DNA from: an uncultured Clostridia bacterium
GTDB taxonomy: Bacteria; Bacillota; Clostridia; Oscillospirales; CAG-272
Reading direction: 5' to 3'
Length of the DNA stretch: 6,100 bases
Assembly (NCBI GenBank): GCA_947306035.1
Contig: CAMZFG010000066.1
Location: 1-6,100, forward strand
The position numbers were made by a program, and so were the translations under genes. The notes beneath the pieces were generated by a model. That model did no database searches, was not told the DNA's origin, and worked only from the letters and a program-made list of their open reading frames with translations. Positions 1 through 5,300 of the stretch are shown in pieces. Each line of letters opens with the position of its first letter. Within the stretch, counting starts at the first letter, position 1.

Positions 1-8
1 GCTTTCAT
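1..8 (-). CDS. Start of an unidentified gene leaving the left edge (partial)
   Basis: Read on the minus strand, an ATG (bases 8-6) is followed by AAA and GC before the window ends. It is preceded by a good Shine-Dalgarno AAAGGAG with an 8-base spacer and by a near-consensus promoter about 30 bases further upstream. The promoter, RBS and ATG together support a real gene start reading Met-Lys-Ala (the third codon is incomplete but GCN is always Ala). Nothing can be said about its product. No terminator is visible between it and the LRR gene upstream, so it may also receive read-through transcripts. Confidence 0.6.
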
Positions 9-37
9 GACACGCACTCCTTTCACAGAATGAACAG

Positions 38-66
38 ATTATAGCACACTTTTTTGCCGTTTGCAA
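38..66 (-). promoter_or_regulatory. SigA-type promoter of the left-edge gene
   Basis: On the minus strand the -35 TTGCAA (66-61) is followed by a 17-base spacer and a perfect -10 TATAAT (43-38), with an extended -10 TGC directly before it. Transcription should start near base 31, giving a leader of about 22 bases that includes the RBS (AAAGGAG, 23-17). Confidence 0.8.
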
Positions 67-92
67 GGGGTTTTGCAAAATTACCTGAAATT

Positions 93-1298
93 TTAGCGTC
101 TGGCAATGCCGGAACCATCGGCAAAGAGGAACGCGGCGGCCGCGGCGGGATCGGAAACGTCTATGTTTTCGGCCGTGCTGTAGGAATACCAGCCCGCGGT
201 CGTCTCGAAACGCACGGCCATGAGACTGTCGCAGCCGTTGAAAACACCCTGCCCCACGGTTTTGACGTTTGCGGGGATCGTGACGTCGGTCAGAGAGATG
301 CACCCCTTGAACGCGAACGCGCCGAGCGACGACAAATTGCTTGAAAGCGTGACGTGCTCGAGGAGCAGACAGTTGCGGAAGCACCCGCTCTCGATCTTCG
401 TGACCGCGTCGGGCAGGACGATCTCCGTCAGCGACGAACAGCCGCTGAAGGCGTCCGGGTCAATGGCCTGCAGCGCGGCGGACAGGGTGATCTCCCGCAG
501 AGCTTTGCAGCCGGCAAACGCGTCGCGGCCGATCAGGGTGACGGTGTCGGGCACGACGAAGCGCTCGAGCGACGAACAGCCGTTGAAAAGGTCGGCCCGG
601 ATGATGGTCGTGCCCTCCGGCAAAGCGGCGGAACGCAGCGACGTGCATTGCGCGAACAGGCCGTAGCCGAGCACCGTGGCGGCCGACTCGACCGTGACCG
701 TCTGCAGACCGGAACAACCGTAAAAAGCATAGTCGCAAAGGGCGCTCACGTGCGACGGTATCGTCAGCGCGGTCAGCGCGGCACAGCCGCGGAAAGCGTC
801 TTCATACACCGTGTCGAGCGCGGCGGGCAGGGTCAGGTCGCTCAAGGCGGCACAGTCGCAGAACGCCCGACTGCCGATTGTGGTCAGATTGTCGGATAAG
901 ATGACCGTTTCAAGCGCGGTGCATCCGTTAAAAGCGCGTTCGCCGATCTTGGTCACGCTTGCGGGCATCGTGACGTGACGCAGTTTTGTGCAGCTTTCAA
1001 AAGCGCCCTCGGCCAAGCCGGTCACGGCGATGCCGTCGTGACTTTCCGGAATGACGACGGAAGCACGGGAACGGTTGCCGCCCGCGCCGACGAACCACGT
1101 GCCGTCGTCCTGCATATAAAAATCAAACTTGTCCGCATACGCGGAGGCGTCCGCCGGGTCGTCTTCCCCGTCGTCTTCTCTCTGTTCAAACACGGGGGGC
1201 TCTTCGACCTCGACCTCCGCGGGCTCTTCTTTCCCGCAGGACGCCAGCAACAGCGGCAGGACCAGCAAAAGAAAAACGAGCCAAAACCGTCGTTTCAC
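93..1298 (-). CDS. BspA-like leucine-rich-repeat surface lipoprotein
   Basis: A 401-residue predicted exported lipoprotein. It starts Val(Met)-Lys-Arg-Arg, followed by a hydrophobic stretch and the lipobox LASC with lipidated Cys21. An acidic, probably disordered linker spans about residues 22-50. A lead-in strand (about 58-97) ends in a VIP...DGIAVTGL motif typical of this family. Twelve LRR_5 (BspA/TpLRR) units of 23 residues follow from residue 98, of the form xAFxGCxxLxxVxIPxxVxxIG. The C-terminal cap (about 374-401) contains IDVSDPAAAAAFL, like the caps of other clostridial LRR_5 proteins. The start is the GTG at 1298, 8 bases after the RBS GGGGAGGGG (1315-1307). A longer reading from a TTG at 1364 is rejected because that codon lies inside the promoter -35 box. 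Family members are surface proteins, often implicated in adhesion or protein binding, but no ligand can be inferred here. It has its own promoter and is divergent from the XRE gene. Confidence 0.9.
   Translation of the reverse strand: MKRRFWLVFLLLVLPLLLASCGKEEPAEVEVEEPPVFEQREDDGEDDPADASAYADKFDFYMQDDGTWFVGAGGNRSRASVVIPESHDGIAVTGLAEGAFESCTKLRHVTMPASVTKIGERAFNGCTALETVILSDNLTTIGSRAFCDCAALSDLTLPAALDTVYEDAFRGCAALTALTIPSHVSALCDYAFYGCSGLQTVTVESAATVLGYGLFAQCTSLRSAALPEGTTIIRADLFNGCSSLERFVVPDTVTLIGRDAFAGCKALREITLSAALQAIDPDAFSGCSSLTEIVLPDAVTKIESGCFRNCLLLEHVTLSSNLSSLGAFAFKGCISLTDVTIPANVKTVGQGVFNGCDSLMAVRFETTAGWYSYSTAENIDVSDPAAAAAFLFADGSGIARR
180..1007 (-). repeat. Twelve in-register 69-bp LRR coding units
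   Basis: The LRR domain is built of 23-codon (69-bp) units starting at residues 98, 121, 144, 167, 190, 213, 236, 259, 282, 305, 328 and 351, with no insertion or deletion between them. Each has Phe at position 3 and Cys at position 6. Units 1-11 span bases 1007-249; the twelfth degenerates into the C-terminal cap. The protein pattern is strict while the DNA is clearly diverged, so this is an old array rather than a recent tandem duplication. Confidence 0.85.
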
Positions 1299-1335
1299 GG
1301 CGTTTACCCCTCCCCATAACAGAATAGTGGTAATT

Positions 1336-1364
1336 ATTATAACACGTAAGTTTTTATCTGTCAA
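1336..1364 (-). promoter_or_regulatory. Consensus SigA promoter of the LRR lipoprotein gene
   Basis: On the minus strand the perfect -35 TTGACA (1364-1359), a 17-base spacer and the perfect -10 TATAAT (1341-1336) are preceded by an extended -10 TGT. Transcription should start near 1329, giving a leader of about 30 bases before the GTG at 1298. Such a strong core promoter suggests high expression unless repressed. The nearest palindrome (1392-1410) lies 28 bases upstream of the -35. Confidence 0.88.
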
Positions 1365-1391
1365 GAGGCGGCAAATATTGCCGGGTCATTT

Positions 1392-1410
1392 TTAACCTGT
1401 TTCAGGTTAA
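1392..1410. promoter_or_regulatory. Palindrome 1, likely operator of the XRE regulator
   Basis: A perfect dyad with 8-bp arms around a 3-base centre: TTAACCTG-TTT-CAGGTTAA. It shares the core CTGTTTCAG with the second dyad 25 bp downstream (centre to centre). It lies just upstream of the -35 region of the XRE gene and between the two divergent promoters. A 17-19 bp palindrome is the expected operator form for a dimeric XRE/Cro-type repressor. The assignment to the adjacent regulator is inference from position. Confidence 0.7.
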
Positions 1411-1438
1411 TTAGGTTTAATCTGTTTCAGATTATGAT
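1411..1438 (+). promoter_or_regulatory. Candidate promoter of the XRE gene
   Basis: TATGAT (1433-1438) matches the -10 consensus in five of six positions and would start transcription near 1445, just before the RBS. The -35 is poor: the best-placed hexamer is TTAGGT (1411-1416) with a 16-base spacer. Palindrome 2 lies within this promoter, fitting autoregulation. Confidence 0.45.
1418..1434. promoter_or_regulatory. Palindrome 2, likely operator overlapping the XRE promoter
   Basis: A perfect dyad with 7-bp arms, TAATCTG-TTT-CAGATTA, centred 25 bp from palindrome 1. It covers the spacer and the first bases of the candidate -10 TATGAT (1433-1438) of the XRE gene, so a bound protein would block RNA polymerase. 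The arms differ from palindrome 1 by a compensated change, C:G to T:A, at the third position out from the centre. This keeps the symmetry and points to selection for protein binding. Confidence 0.7.
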
Positions 1439-1463
1439 AAGATGACGATAAGGAGGTGGCGCC

Positions 1464-1709
1464 ATGTATCACCGCATACGCGATCTGCGTGAGGACAAAG
1501 ACCTGACGCAAACGGCGATCTCCCGCATGTTGGGCATGTCACAAACGGGCTATTCCAAATACGAGACCGGCGAAAACGACATTCCCACCGCCATTCTGAT
1601 CCGTTTGGCAAAGATCTATCACGTGAGCATTGACTATCTGCTCGGGCAGACGAACGAAAAAAAGCGGTACGCTGAAGTGCCGCAAAGCGATGAAACCGAA
1701 AACAAATGA
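1464..1709 (+). CDS. Small XRE-family (Cro/C1-type) transcriptional regulator
   Basis: An 81-residue protein that is almost entirely one HTH_3 domain. Helix-turn-helix residues run from about 16 to 35 (QTAISRMLGMSQTGYSKYE), followed by the family-typical ETGENDIPTAILIRLAKIY and the end of the domain at SIDYLLG (about 55-61). A charged tail of about 20 residues has no recognisable domain. The RBS AAGGAGGTG (1450-1458) is near ideal, ending in AGG-AGG seven bases before ATG. Proteins of this short class are common in Clostridia, bind DNA as dimers, and often repress their own promoter. Two palindromes immediately upstream are the obvious candidate sites. The divergent LRR lipoprotein gene may be a second target. 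It faces sigE convergently, and no evidence links it to sporulation. No partner toxin or phage gene is adjacent. Confidence 0.9.
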   Translation: MYHRIRDLREDKDLTQTAISRMLGMSQTGYSKYETGENDIPTAILIRLAKIYHVSIDYLLGQTNEKKRYAEVPQSDETENK

Positions 1710-1725
1710 CCCGAAACGGGTAAAG

Positions 1726-1763
1726 AAAACCGGAGCATGCCGCAAAGCGCGCTCCGGTTTTTT
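1726..1763 (+). terminator. Rho-independent terminator, probably bidirectional (XRE / sigE)
   Basis: An 11-bp stem, AAAACCGGAGC (1726-1736) with GCTCCGGTTTT (1751-1761), closes a 14-base loop and ends in a run of six T (1758-1763). It begins 16 bases after the XRE stop codon. In the other direction it lies 18 bases after the sigE stop and is followed by TTTTCTTT, so it can serve both convergent genes. A smaller hairpin, ACCCG-AAA-CGGGT (1709-1721), sits just before it and overlaps the last base of the XRE stop codon. Confidence 0.9.
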
Positions 1764-1779
1764 GGGCTGAAAGCAAGGG

Positions 1780-2472
1780 TCACACGCTGCCGGCCATACT
1801 GCCACGCAGATCTTCAATGATCTTTTTTTCAAGCCGCGAAATATAGGATTGCGAGATGCCCAGCACGTCGGCCACCTCTTTCTGCGTCAGTTCGCGCTGC
1901 CCCGAAAAGCCGTAGCGCATTTCGATGATGAGCCGTTCCCGCGGCGGCAGCGCCGCCAACGCCCGGTAGAGAGCGCGGCGCTCTTCCTGCCGCTCCAGTT
2001 CGTCGTCGATACTTTCCTCTTCGTTGCCGAGCACGTCGGAGAGCAGCAGTTCGTTGCCGTCCCAGTCGATGTTGAGCGGCTCGTCGATGGAGACCTCGGT
2101 GCGCTCGGCCCCGTGCTTGCGGATATACATGAGGATCTCGTTTTCGATACAGCGGGAAGCATAGGTCGCCAGTTTGATGTTCTTATCGGCGCGGAACGTG
2201 TTGACGGCTTTGATCAGGCCCACCGTGCCGATGGAGATCAGATCTTCCAGCCCCGTTCCCGTGCTTTCAAAACGGCGTGCGATGTAGACGACGAGCCGCA
2301 GATTGTGCTCGATCAGGCGCGAGCGCGCCTCTTCGTCATCGGGCAGTCTCGCAAGCGCCTCACTCTCTTCCTCGTGGGAGAGCGGCGCGGGCAACACGTC
2401 CGGCCCGTTGATGTAAAACACGCCCCGTTTGCGGGTCAAACGTGCAAACAAGCGAACGATCCATTGAAACAT
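1780..2472 (-). CDS. sigE: Sporulation sigma factor SigE (pro-sigma-E), mother-cell specific
   Basis: A 230-residue sigma-70-family protein that directs early mother-cell transcription in endospore formation. It closely follows the known B. subtilis Sig[14 protein letters not shown] (57-69) and [18 protein letters not shown] (76-93) of region 2, [18 protein letters not shown] (102-119), [22 protein letters not shown] (128-149, matching almost residue for residue), and region 4 with the helix-turn-helix [20 protein letters not shown] (196-215). The N-terminal residues 1-17 are hydrophobic and basic and precede FYING, which aligns with YYIGG near the processing site of B. subtilis pro-SigE, so a short pro-sequence is present. 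The ATG has RBS AGGAGGG (2485-2479), overlapping the TAG stop of spoIIGA; the gap is 11 bases, implying translational coupling. Activity should need cleavage by the adjacent SpoIIGA. No sigG follows. Confidence 0.96.
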   Translation of the reverse strand: MFQWIVRLFARLTRKRGVFYINGPDVLPAPLSHEEESEALARLPDDEEARSRLIEHNLRLVVYIARRFESTGTGLEDLISIGTVGLIKAVNTFRADKNIKLATYASRCIENEILMYIRKHGAERTEVSIDEPLNIDWDGNELLLSDVLGNEEESIDDELERQEERRALYRALAALPPRERLIIEMRYGFSGQRELTQKEVADVLGISQSYISRLEKKIIEDLRGSMAGSV

Positions 2473-2483
2473 AACGATCCCTC

Positions 2484-3338
2484 CTATTCCGTGATGAGCG
2501 CGGCGGGCAGCAGCGCGTCGTAGCCCGCGCCCGGTTCAAAAGCGGTCGGCGCCAGCAAAAGATCGACCGATCGTTCGCCCCGACCCGCGTCAAGTCCGGC
2601 GCTGTCCGGCAGTACGGCCACCAGCAGACCCGATCCCGTGGCCGACACCGACGGCACCAAACGCACCCGGCGTGCCAGCGCGGGCGGCAGAGCCGCCACG
2701 GCGTTCCGGTCGGCCAGCGCGCGCAGCAGCGGCGGCGGCAGCAAAGCGCCCGCCGAGCGCTCGGAAACGATCACCACGGGGCGGCCGCTGACCGGATCGG
2801 TCAGGAGATTGCCCGTGTCGGTCATGCAATCGAACGTGACTTCTTTTTGATCCAGAACGACCCGGAGCGCGGCGTGCTTGCCCTTGGCGCGCCGCTGACA
2901 CAGGCGGCCCCAGGCAAAGGTAGAAAGCCCTCCGGCCGCAGCCAGCACGTAAAACCACGGGCCGCCCGCGGCGTTCGTCTCGGGCAGGGTCAGGCGGTTC
3001 AACTGATAGGAAAGCGCCGTCATCACGCCGCCGACCGCGGCGGAAACGCCGAAATAGAGGGCAAACGGTATGAAAAATCGCCAAAGCCGCCGGCCGCGCT
3101 CAAAGAAAACGAGCAGGCACATCAGGGCGCACACCGAAAGGTCGCAGAAGAATGCCGCCGCGCGCCCCGTCTCCATAAAGAGCGCCGCCACCGCGTAGAC
3201 CGAGCCGACTGCCGAGGCGAGCGCCGCCCGCCACACCGAAAAACGCCGATGAAGCAGGCGCGCCGTCAGATACAGGCATTGAAAGTCCATGCAGAAATTG
3301 ACGAAGAACAAAAGGTCGCCCCACACGGTCTGCTCCAT
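2484..3338 (-). CDS. spoIIGA: SpoIIGA, membrane aspartic protease that processes pro-SigE
   Basis: A 284-residue protein somewhat shorter than the roughly 309 residues of B. subtilis SpoIIGA. The N-terminal half has five predicted membrane segments (about 7-27, 36-55, 60-79, 86-106 and 127-145). The C-terminal half is the protease domain with catalytic DTGN at 174-177 (Asp174), then [15 protein letters not shown]; the family cleaves as a dimer with one Asp per subunit. The later [20 protein letters not shown] (226-245) and [10 protein letters not shown] near the end match conserved SpoIIGA blocks. Family knowledge: it sits in the sporulation septum and is triggered by forespore SpoIIR. The start is the ATG at 3338, preceded by RBS GAGGTGA (3350-3344). 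An upstream in-frame ATG at 3437 is rejected because that extension runs through the terminator and promoter. The gene order spoIIGA-sigE is the conserved spoIIG operon. Confidence 0.93.
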   Translation of the reverse strand: MEQTVWGDLLFFVNFCMDFQCLYLTARLLHRRFSVWRAALASAVGSVYAVAALFMETGRAAAFFCDLSVCALMCLLVFFERGRRLWRFFIPFALYFGVSAAVGGVMTALSYQLNRLTLPETNAAGGPWFYVLAAAGGLSTFAWGRLCQRRAKGKHAALRVVLDQKEVTFDCMTDTGNLLTDPVSGRPVVIVSERSAGALLPPPLLRALADRNAVAALPPALARRVRLVPSVSATGSGLLVAVLPDSAGLDAGRGERSVDLLLAPTAFEPGAGYDALLPAALITE

Positions 3339-3356
3339 TTTTCTCACCTCGCACCG

Positions 3357-3365
3357 ATTGTAGCA
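3357..3365 (-). promoter_or_regulatory. Candidate extended -10 promoter of the spoIIGA-sigE operon
   Basis: On the minus strand TGC-TACAAT (3365-3357) is an extended -10 matching consensus in five of six hexamer positions. No good -35 lies 17 bases upstream. A TTGCGA lies 23 bases upstream (3391-3386), resembling the over-long spacing of the B. subtilis spoIIG promoter, which Spo0A~P activates. TGTCGCA on the plus strand (3384-3390) matches six of seven bases of the Spo0A box TGTCGAA. The predicted transcription start near 3350 would put the RBS at the very 5' end of the message. Confidence 0.5.
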
Positions 3366-3421
3366 CGCCGCGCGTAAAAAGCGTGTCGCAAACGCGGGGC
3401 GACGCGGATTTTTGGCATGAC

Positions 3422-3451
3422 AAAAGCCGACAAACACACGGTTTGTCGGCT
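3422..3451 (-). terminator. Rho-independent terminator after the DUF1015 operon
   Basis: On the minus strand an 11-bp perfect stem, AGCCGACAAAC (3451-3441) with GTTTGTCGGCT (3435-3425), has a 5-base loop and is followed by TTTTG. It begins 23 bases after the stop of the 121-residue gene and separates that operon from spoIIGA. Confidence 0.85.
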
Positions 3452-3474
3452 CGCAGACGGGGGTAAGGTGTCGA

Positions 3475-3840
3475 TTATTTGCCGAGTTCGGTGCGCAGCA
3501 CCGCGATCTCGCGCCGGATCTTGCCGAATTTGCAAAAGGCGCAGGTCATCTTGTCGAGCGTGAATTTCATCAGCCCGCCCACGTAGGGAAAATGATAATC
3601 AATAGTAAAATCCGTTACGTCGGAAAGGGCAAAGGTCAGTTTGAGGCGGCCGATATTCCCTTTGATATTGAGGCCGTACACGCGCAGCTGCCCGCCGTTG
3701 ACGGCCAAAAGGACCAGTTCGGGCTTTTTCAGTTCCGGCAGCTCCGTGGCCAGCGCGGGAAAGGCGCAGTAACGCTCGTCGCAGTACGCGGCGGCAAAAG
3801 CTTTATGCTGCAGTTCGGTGATCTCGTCGGTGACGGGCAT
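3475..3840 (-). CDS. Conserved-looking protein of unknown function, 121 residues
   Basis: I do not recognise this protein. It is soluble-looking, with no signal peptide or membrane segment. The middle (about 40-95) is rich in alternating hydrophobic residues, as in a beta sandwich: PELVLLAVNGGQLRVYGLN, then LKLTFALSDVTDFTIDYHF and GGLMKFTL. This order (a strand-rich 'value/readout' block, then a 'xxDVTDF' strand) is reminiscent of bacterial PH-like domains, but that is only an impression. A CAFC pair (Cys100, Cys103) and two further cysteines (20, 25) are present; four cysteines could bind a metal, though the spacing is not a known motif. A basic helix ends the protein. The RBS AAAGGAAG is weaker and set 8 bases from the ATG. 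It starts 24 bases after the DUF1015 stop, shares that gene's promoter, and ends at the terminator 3451-3422. Codon style resembles its neighbours. Confidence 0.75.
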   Translation of the reverse strand: MPVTDEITELQHKAFAAAYCDERYCAFPALATELPELKKPELVLLAVNGGQLRVYGLNIKGNIGRLKLTFALSDVTDFTIDYHFPYVGGLMKFTLDKMTCAFCKFGKIRREIAVLRTELGK

Positions 3841-3864
3841 GGTCTTCTCTTCCTTTCAAATTCG

Positions 3865-5121
3865 TCAGCGAATGCGGCGGCATTCAATGTAAAAACGCTT
3901 GTCCTCGGCGGCGCCCATGGAGAACGTTTTGCGCGGCAGCGCGCCGTTTTGCACCACGGTGCGGAACAGGTCGTCCTTCGGCATACCGGAGAACAGGAAC
4001 CCCACCGTGTCGGGGTGCGCCGACAGACCCTCGACGGTCTTGGCGCTGTGGATGTAGTCCAGTTCGGCTTCGGGGTGTTCGGCCATATACGTGTCGAGAA
4101 ATTGCTGCAAAGTGGCCACGGTCAATTCGGCCGAGGGGTGACCGAAATGCATCGTTCCCCGCCGCTCTGCCGTGATAAAGCGCGTCTGCTGCGGGGCGGC
4201 GGCGCCGTGCTGGGCGAACGAGAACGCTTCCAGCGCTTTGAGCACGTCGTCGGTATCCACGTGCGAGAGCACCCGGTAGATCGGCTCGAACGTCAGCGCG
4301 GGGTCGTGCAGGTTGACCACCTCGGCCAGCGCGTAGCGGGCGGGGTGGAACAGGGCGCTTTCGCCGTGGGCGGCTTTGATCTCCTCGTAGGCCGTTTTGG
4401 CCACCGCCAGCGAATGATTGCCGTCGCCCACCGCGAAGAGCAGCGGCGCCGTGCCCTCTCCGTAGCGGGTGCGGATGCGGTCGGGCGCGATCAGTCGTTC
4501 CAGCGCGGCGGAGGCGCGGCCAAACCCGGCGGCGTCGGCAAACCAACCCTTGACGGAGCCGCTGCCGGACGTCAGCGGAAAGGCGTATGCGGGCTTCATA
4601 TAAGCGGTGCCCGCGGCCAGCGGTTCGATGACCGTTTTCTGCGGATCGTCGATCAGCAGCATGACGTGCGGCAGTTCCAGAAGCGCGTCGCGGCGCACGG
4701 CAAGGCGCGGCGGAATGCGCTCCGTCACCGTGGCTTCGGTGGCGCGGATCAGCGATTTAGCCCCCGGACGGTAGTCGTATTGCTCCAGGTCGATCATGCC
4801 GACAAGGCCGCGGCGCACCCGCCCGTCAGAGAGCGTGCGCTCCAGATAGATCACGCTGTTGGGGTGACGGACGAGCAGCGTGCGATAGTACGTTTCCATG
4901 GTCTCGTGTACGACGGGAACGCGCGCGTCGGCTTCGCCGAGGAACGCCTCGGGCAGCATCAGCCGCAGGGTGCTGGGGGCGTCGCCCACCCGCCGGTCAA
5001 GGTCCTGCCAGTAATCGGGCTCGCCCGTGAACTGGTCGCAGGCAATGGCAGACCAAAGCGTGCCGTTGACGGCGGAAAAATCGGGCAGCAGGATATCGGA
5101 CGGCAAAAGATAAGCGGACAT
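3865..5121 (-). CDS. DUF1015 family protein (PF06245)
   Basis: A 418-residue protein, full length for the family. Hallmarks in order are an N-terminal LLPSDILLPDF (5-15), CDQFTGEPDYWQDLDRRVGD (28-47) with APSTLRLMLPE, RATEATVTERIPPR (126-139), ELPHVMLLIDD (149-159), the family signature VGDGNHSLAVAK (231-242), and the end block LPRKTFSMGAAEDKRFYIE (395-413). No signal or membrane segment is seen, so it is cytoplasmic. The biochemical function is not established to my knowledge. In many Clostridia such genes sit near serine-biosynthesis genes (serA/serC); none is visible here. The start chosen is the ATG at 5121, eight bases after RBS GGGGGAG (5136-5130). An in-frame GTG three codons upstream overlaps the RBS and is rejected. 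It is the first gene of a two-gene operon with its own promoter. Confidence 0.9.
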   Translation of the reverse strand: MSAYLLPSDILLPDFSAVNGTLWSAIACDQFTGEPDYWQDLDRRVGDAPSTLRLMLPEAFLGEADARVPVVHETMETYYRTLLVRHPNSVIYLERTLSDGRVRRGLVGMIDLEQYDYRPGAKSLIRATEATVTERIPPRLAVRRDALLELPHVMLLIDDPQKTVIEPLAAGTAYMKPAYAFPLTSGSGSVKGWFADAAGFGRASAALERLIAPDRIRTRYGEGTAPLLFAVGDGNHSLAVAKTAYEEIKAAHGESALFHPARYALAEVVNLHDPALTFEPIYRVLSHVDTDDVLKALEAFSFAQHGAAAPQQTRFITAERRGTMHFGHPSAELTVATLQQFLDTYMAEHPEAELDYIHSAKTVEGLSAHPDTVGFLFSGMPKDDLFRTVVQNGALPRKTFSMGAAEDKRFYIECRRIR

Positions 5122-5153
5122 AAAGCGCACTCCCCCTTTTTTATTCTTGCTCT

Positions 5154-5182
5154 ATTTTATCATGCTTTGCCCCCTAAATCAA
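5154..5182 (-). promoter_or_regulatory. SigA-type promoter of the DUF1015 operon
   Basis: On the minus strand -35 TTGATT (5182-5177), a 17-base spacer and -10 TAAAAT (5159-5154) are preceded by an extended -10 TGA. Transcription should start near 5147, about 26 bases before the ATG. Confidence 0.75.
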
Positions 5183-5218
5183 GGTGCGCAAAAAATTTTT
5201 TCTATTTTCGCAGAACCG

Positions 5219-5247
5219 TTGAAAATAAGAAAAGTCTATGATATAAT
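5219..5247 (+). promoter_or_regulatory. SigA-type promoter of the ABC transporter gene
   Basis: -35 TTGAAA (5219-5224), a 17-base spacer and a perfect -10 TATAAT (5242-5247) with an extended -10 TGA (5239-5241). Transcription should start near 5254, leaving a leader of about 47 bases with a short GC-rich palindrome (GGCGCGCC) upstream of the RBS. Confidence 0.85.
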
Positions 5248-5300
5248 GTTTGTAACTATTTATCAATCGGCGCGCCTGCGCGTGCGGAAAGGAGACCCCC

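Noticed and set aside
180..1007. Regular 69-bp spacing as a CRISPR-like or tandem DNA repeat
   Set aside because: The periodicity is explained by the 23-residue LRR code; there are no identical repeats with unique spacers.
1409..1434. Palindromes 1392-1434 as transcription terminators or a riboswitch
   Set aside because: No T-run follows either hairpin, the loops are only three bases, and they lie at or upstream of the XRE -10, so they are not in the transcript. They fit protein-binding operators better.
1849..2523. Plus-strand open frame opposite sigE
   Set aside because: Antisense shadow; the minus frame matches SigE almost block for block.
3339..3437. N-terminal extension of SpoIIGA from the ATG at 3437
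   Set aside because: The extension would be encoded by the upstream terminator stem and the candidate promoter, and it lacks the expected start; the ATG at 3338 has an RBS and begins like other SpoIIGA proteins.
3425..3451. TTTGTCGGC arms of the terminator as Spo0A boxes
   Set aside because: They match the TGTCGAA box in only five of seven positions, and the stem plus T-run is fully explained as a terminator.
3592..5241. Very long plus-strand open frame (549 codons) opposite the DUF1015 operon
   Set aside because: It covers the antisense of two genes plus the promoter region. The product is rich in Gly, Arg, Gln and His with no domain, while the minus strand carries clear DUF1015 motifs.
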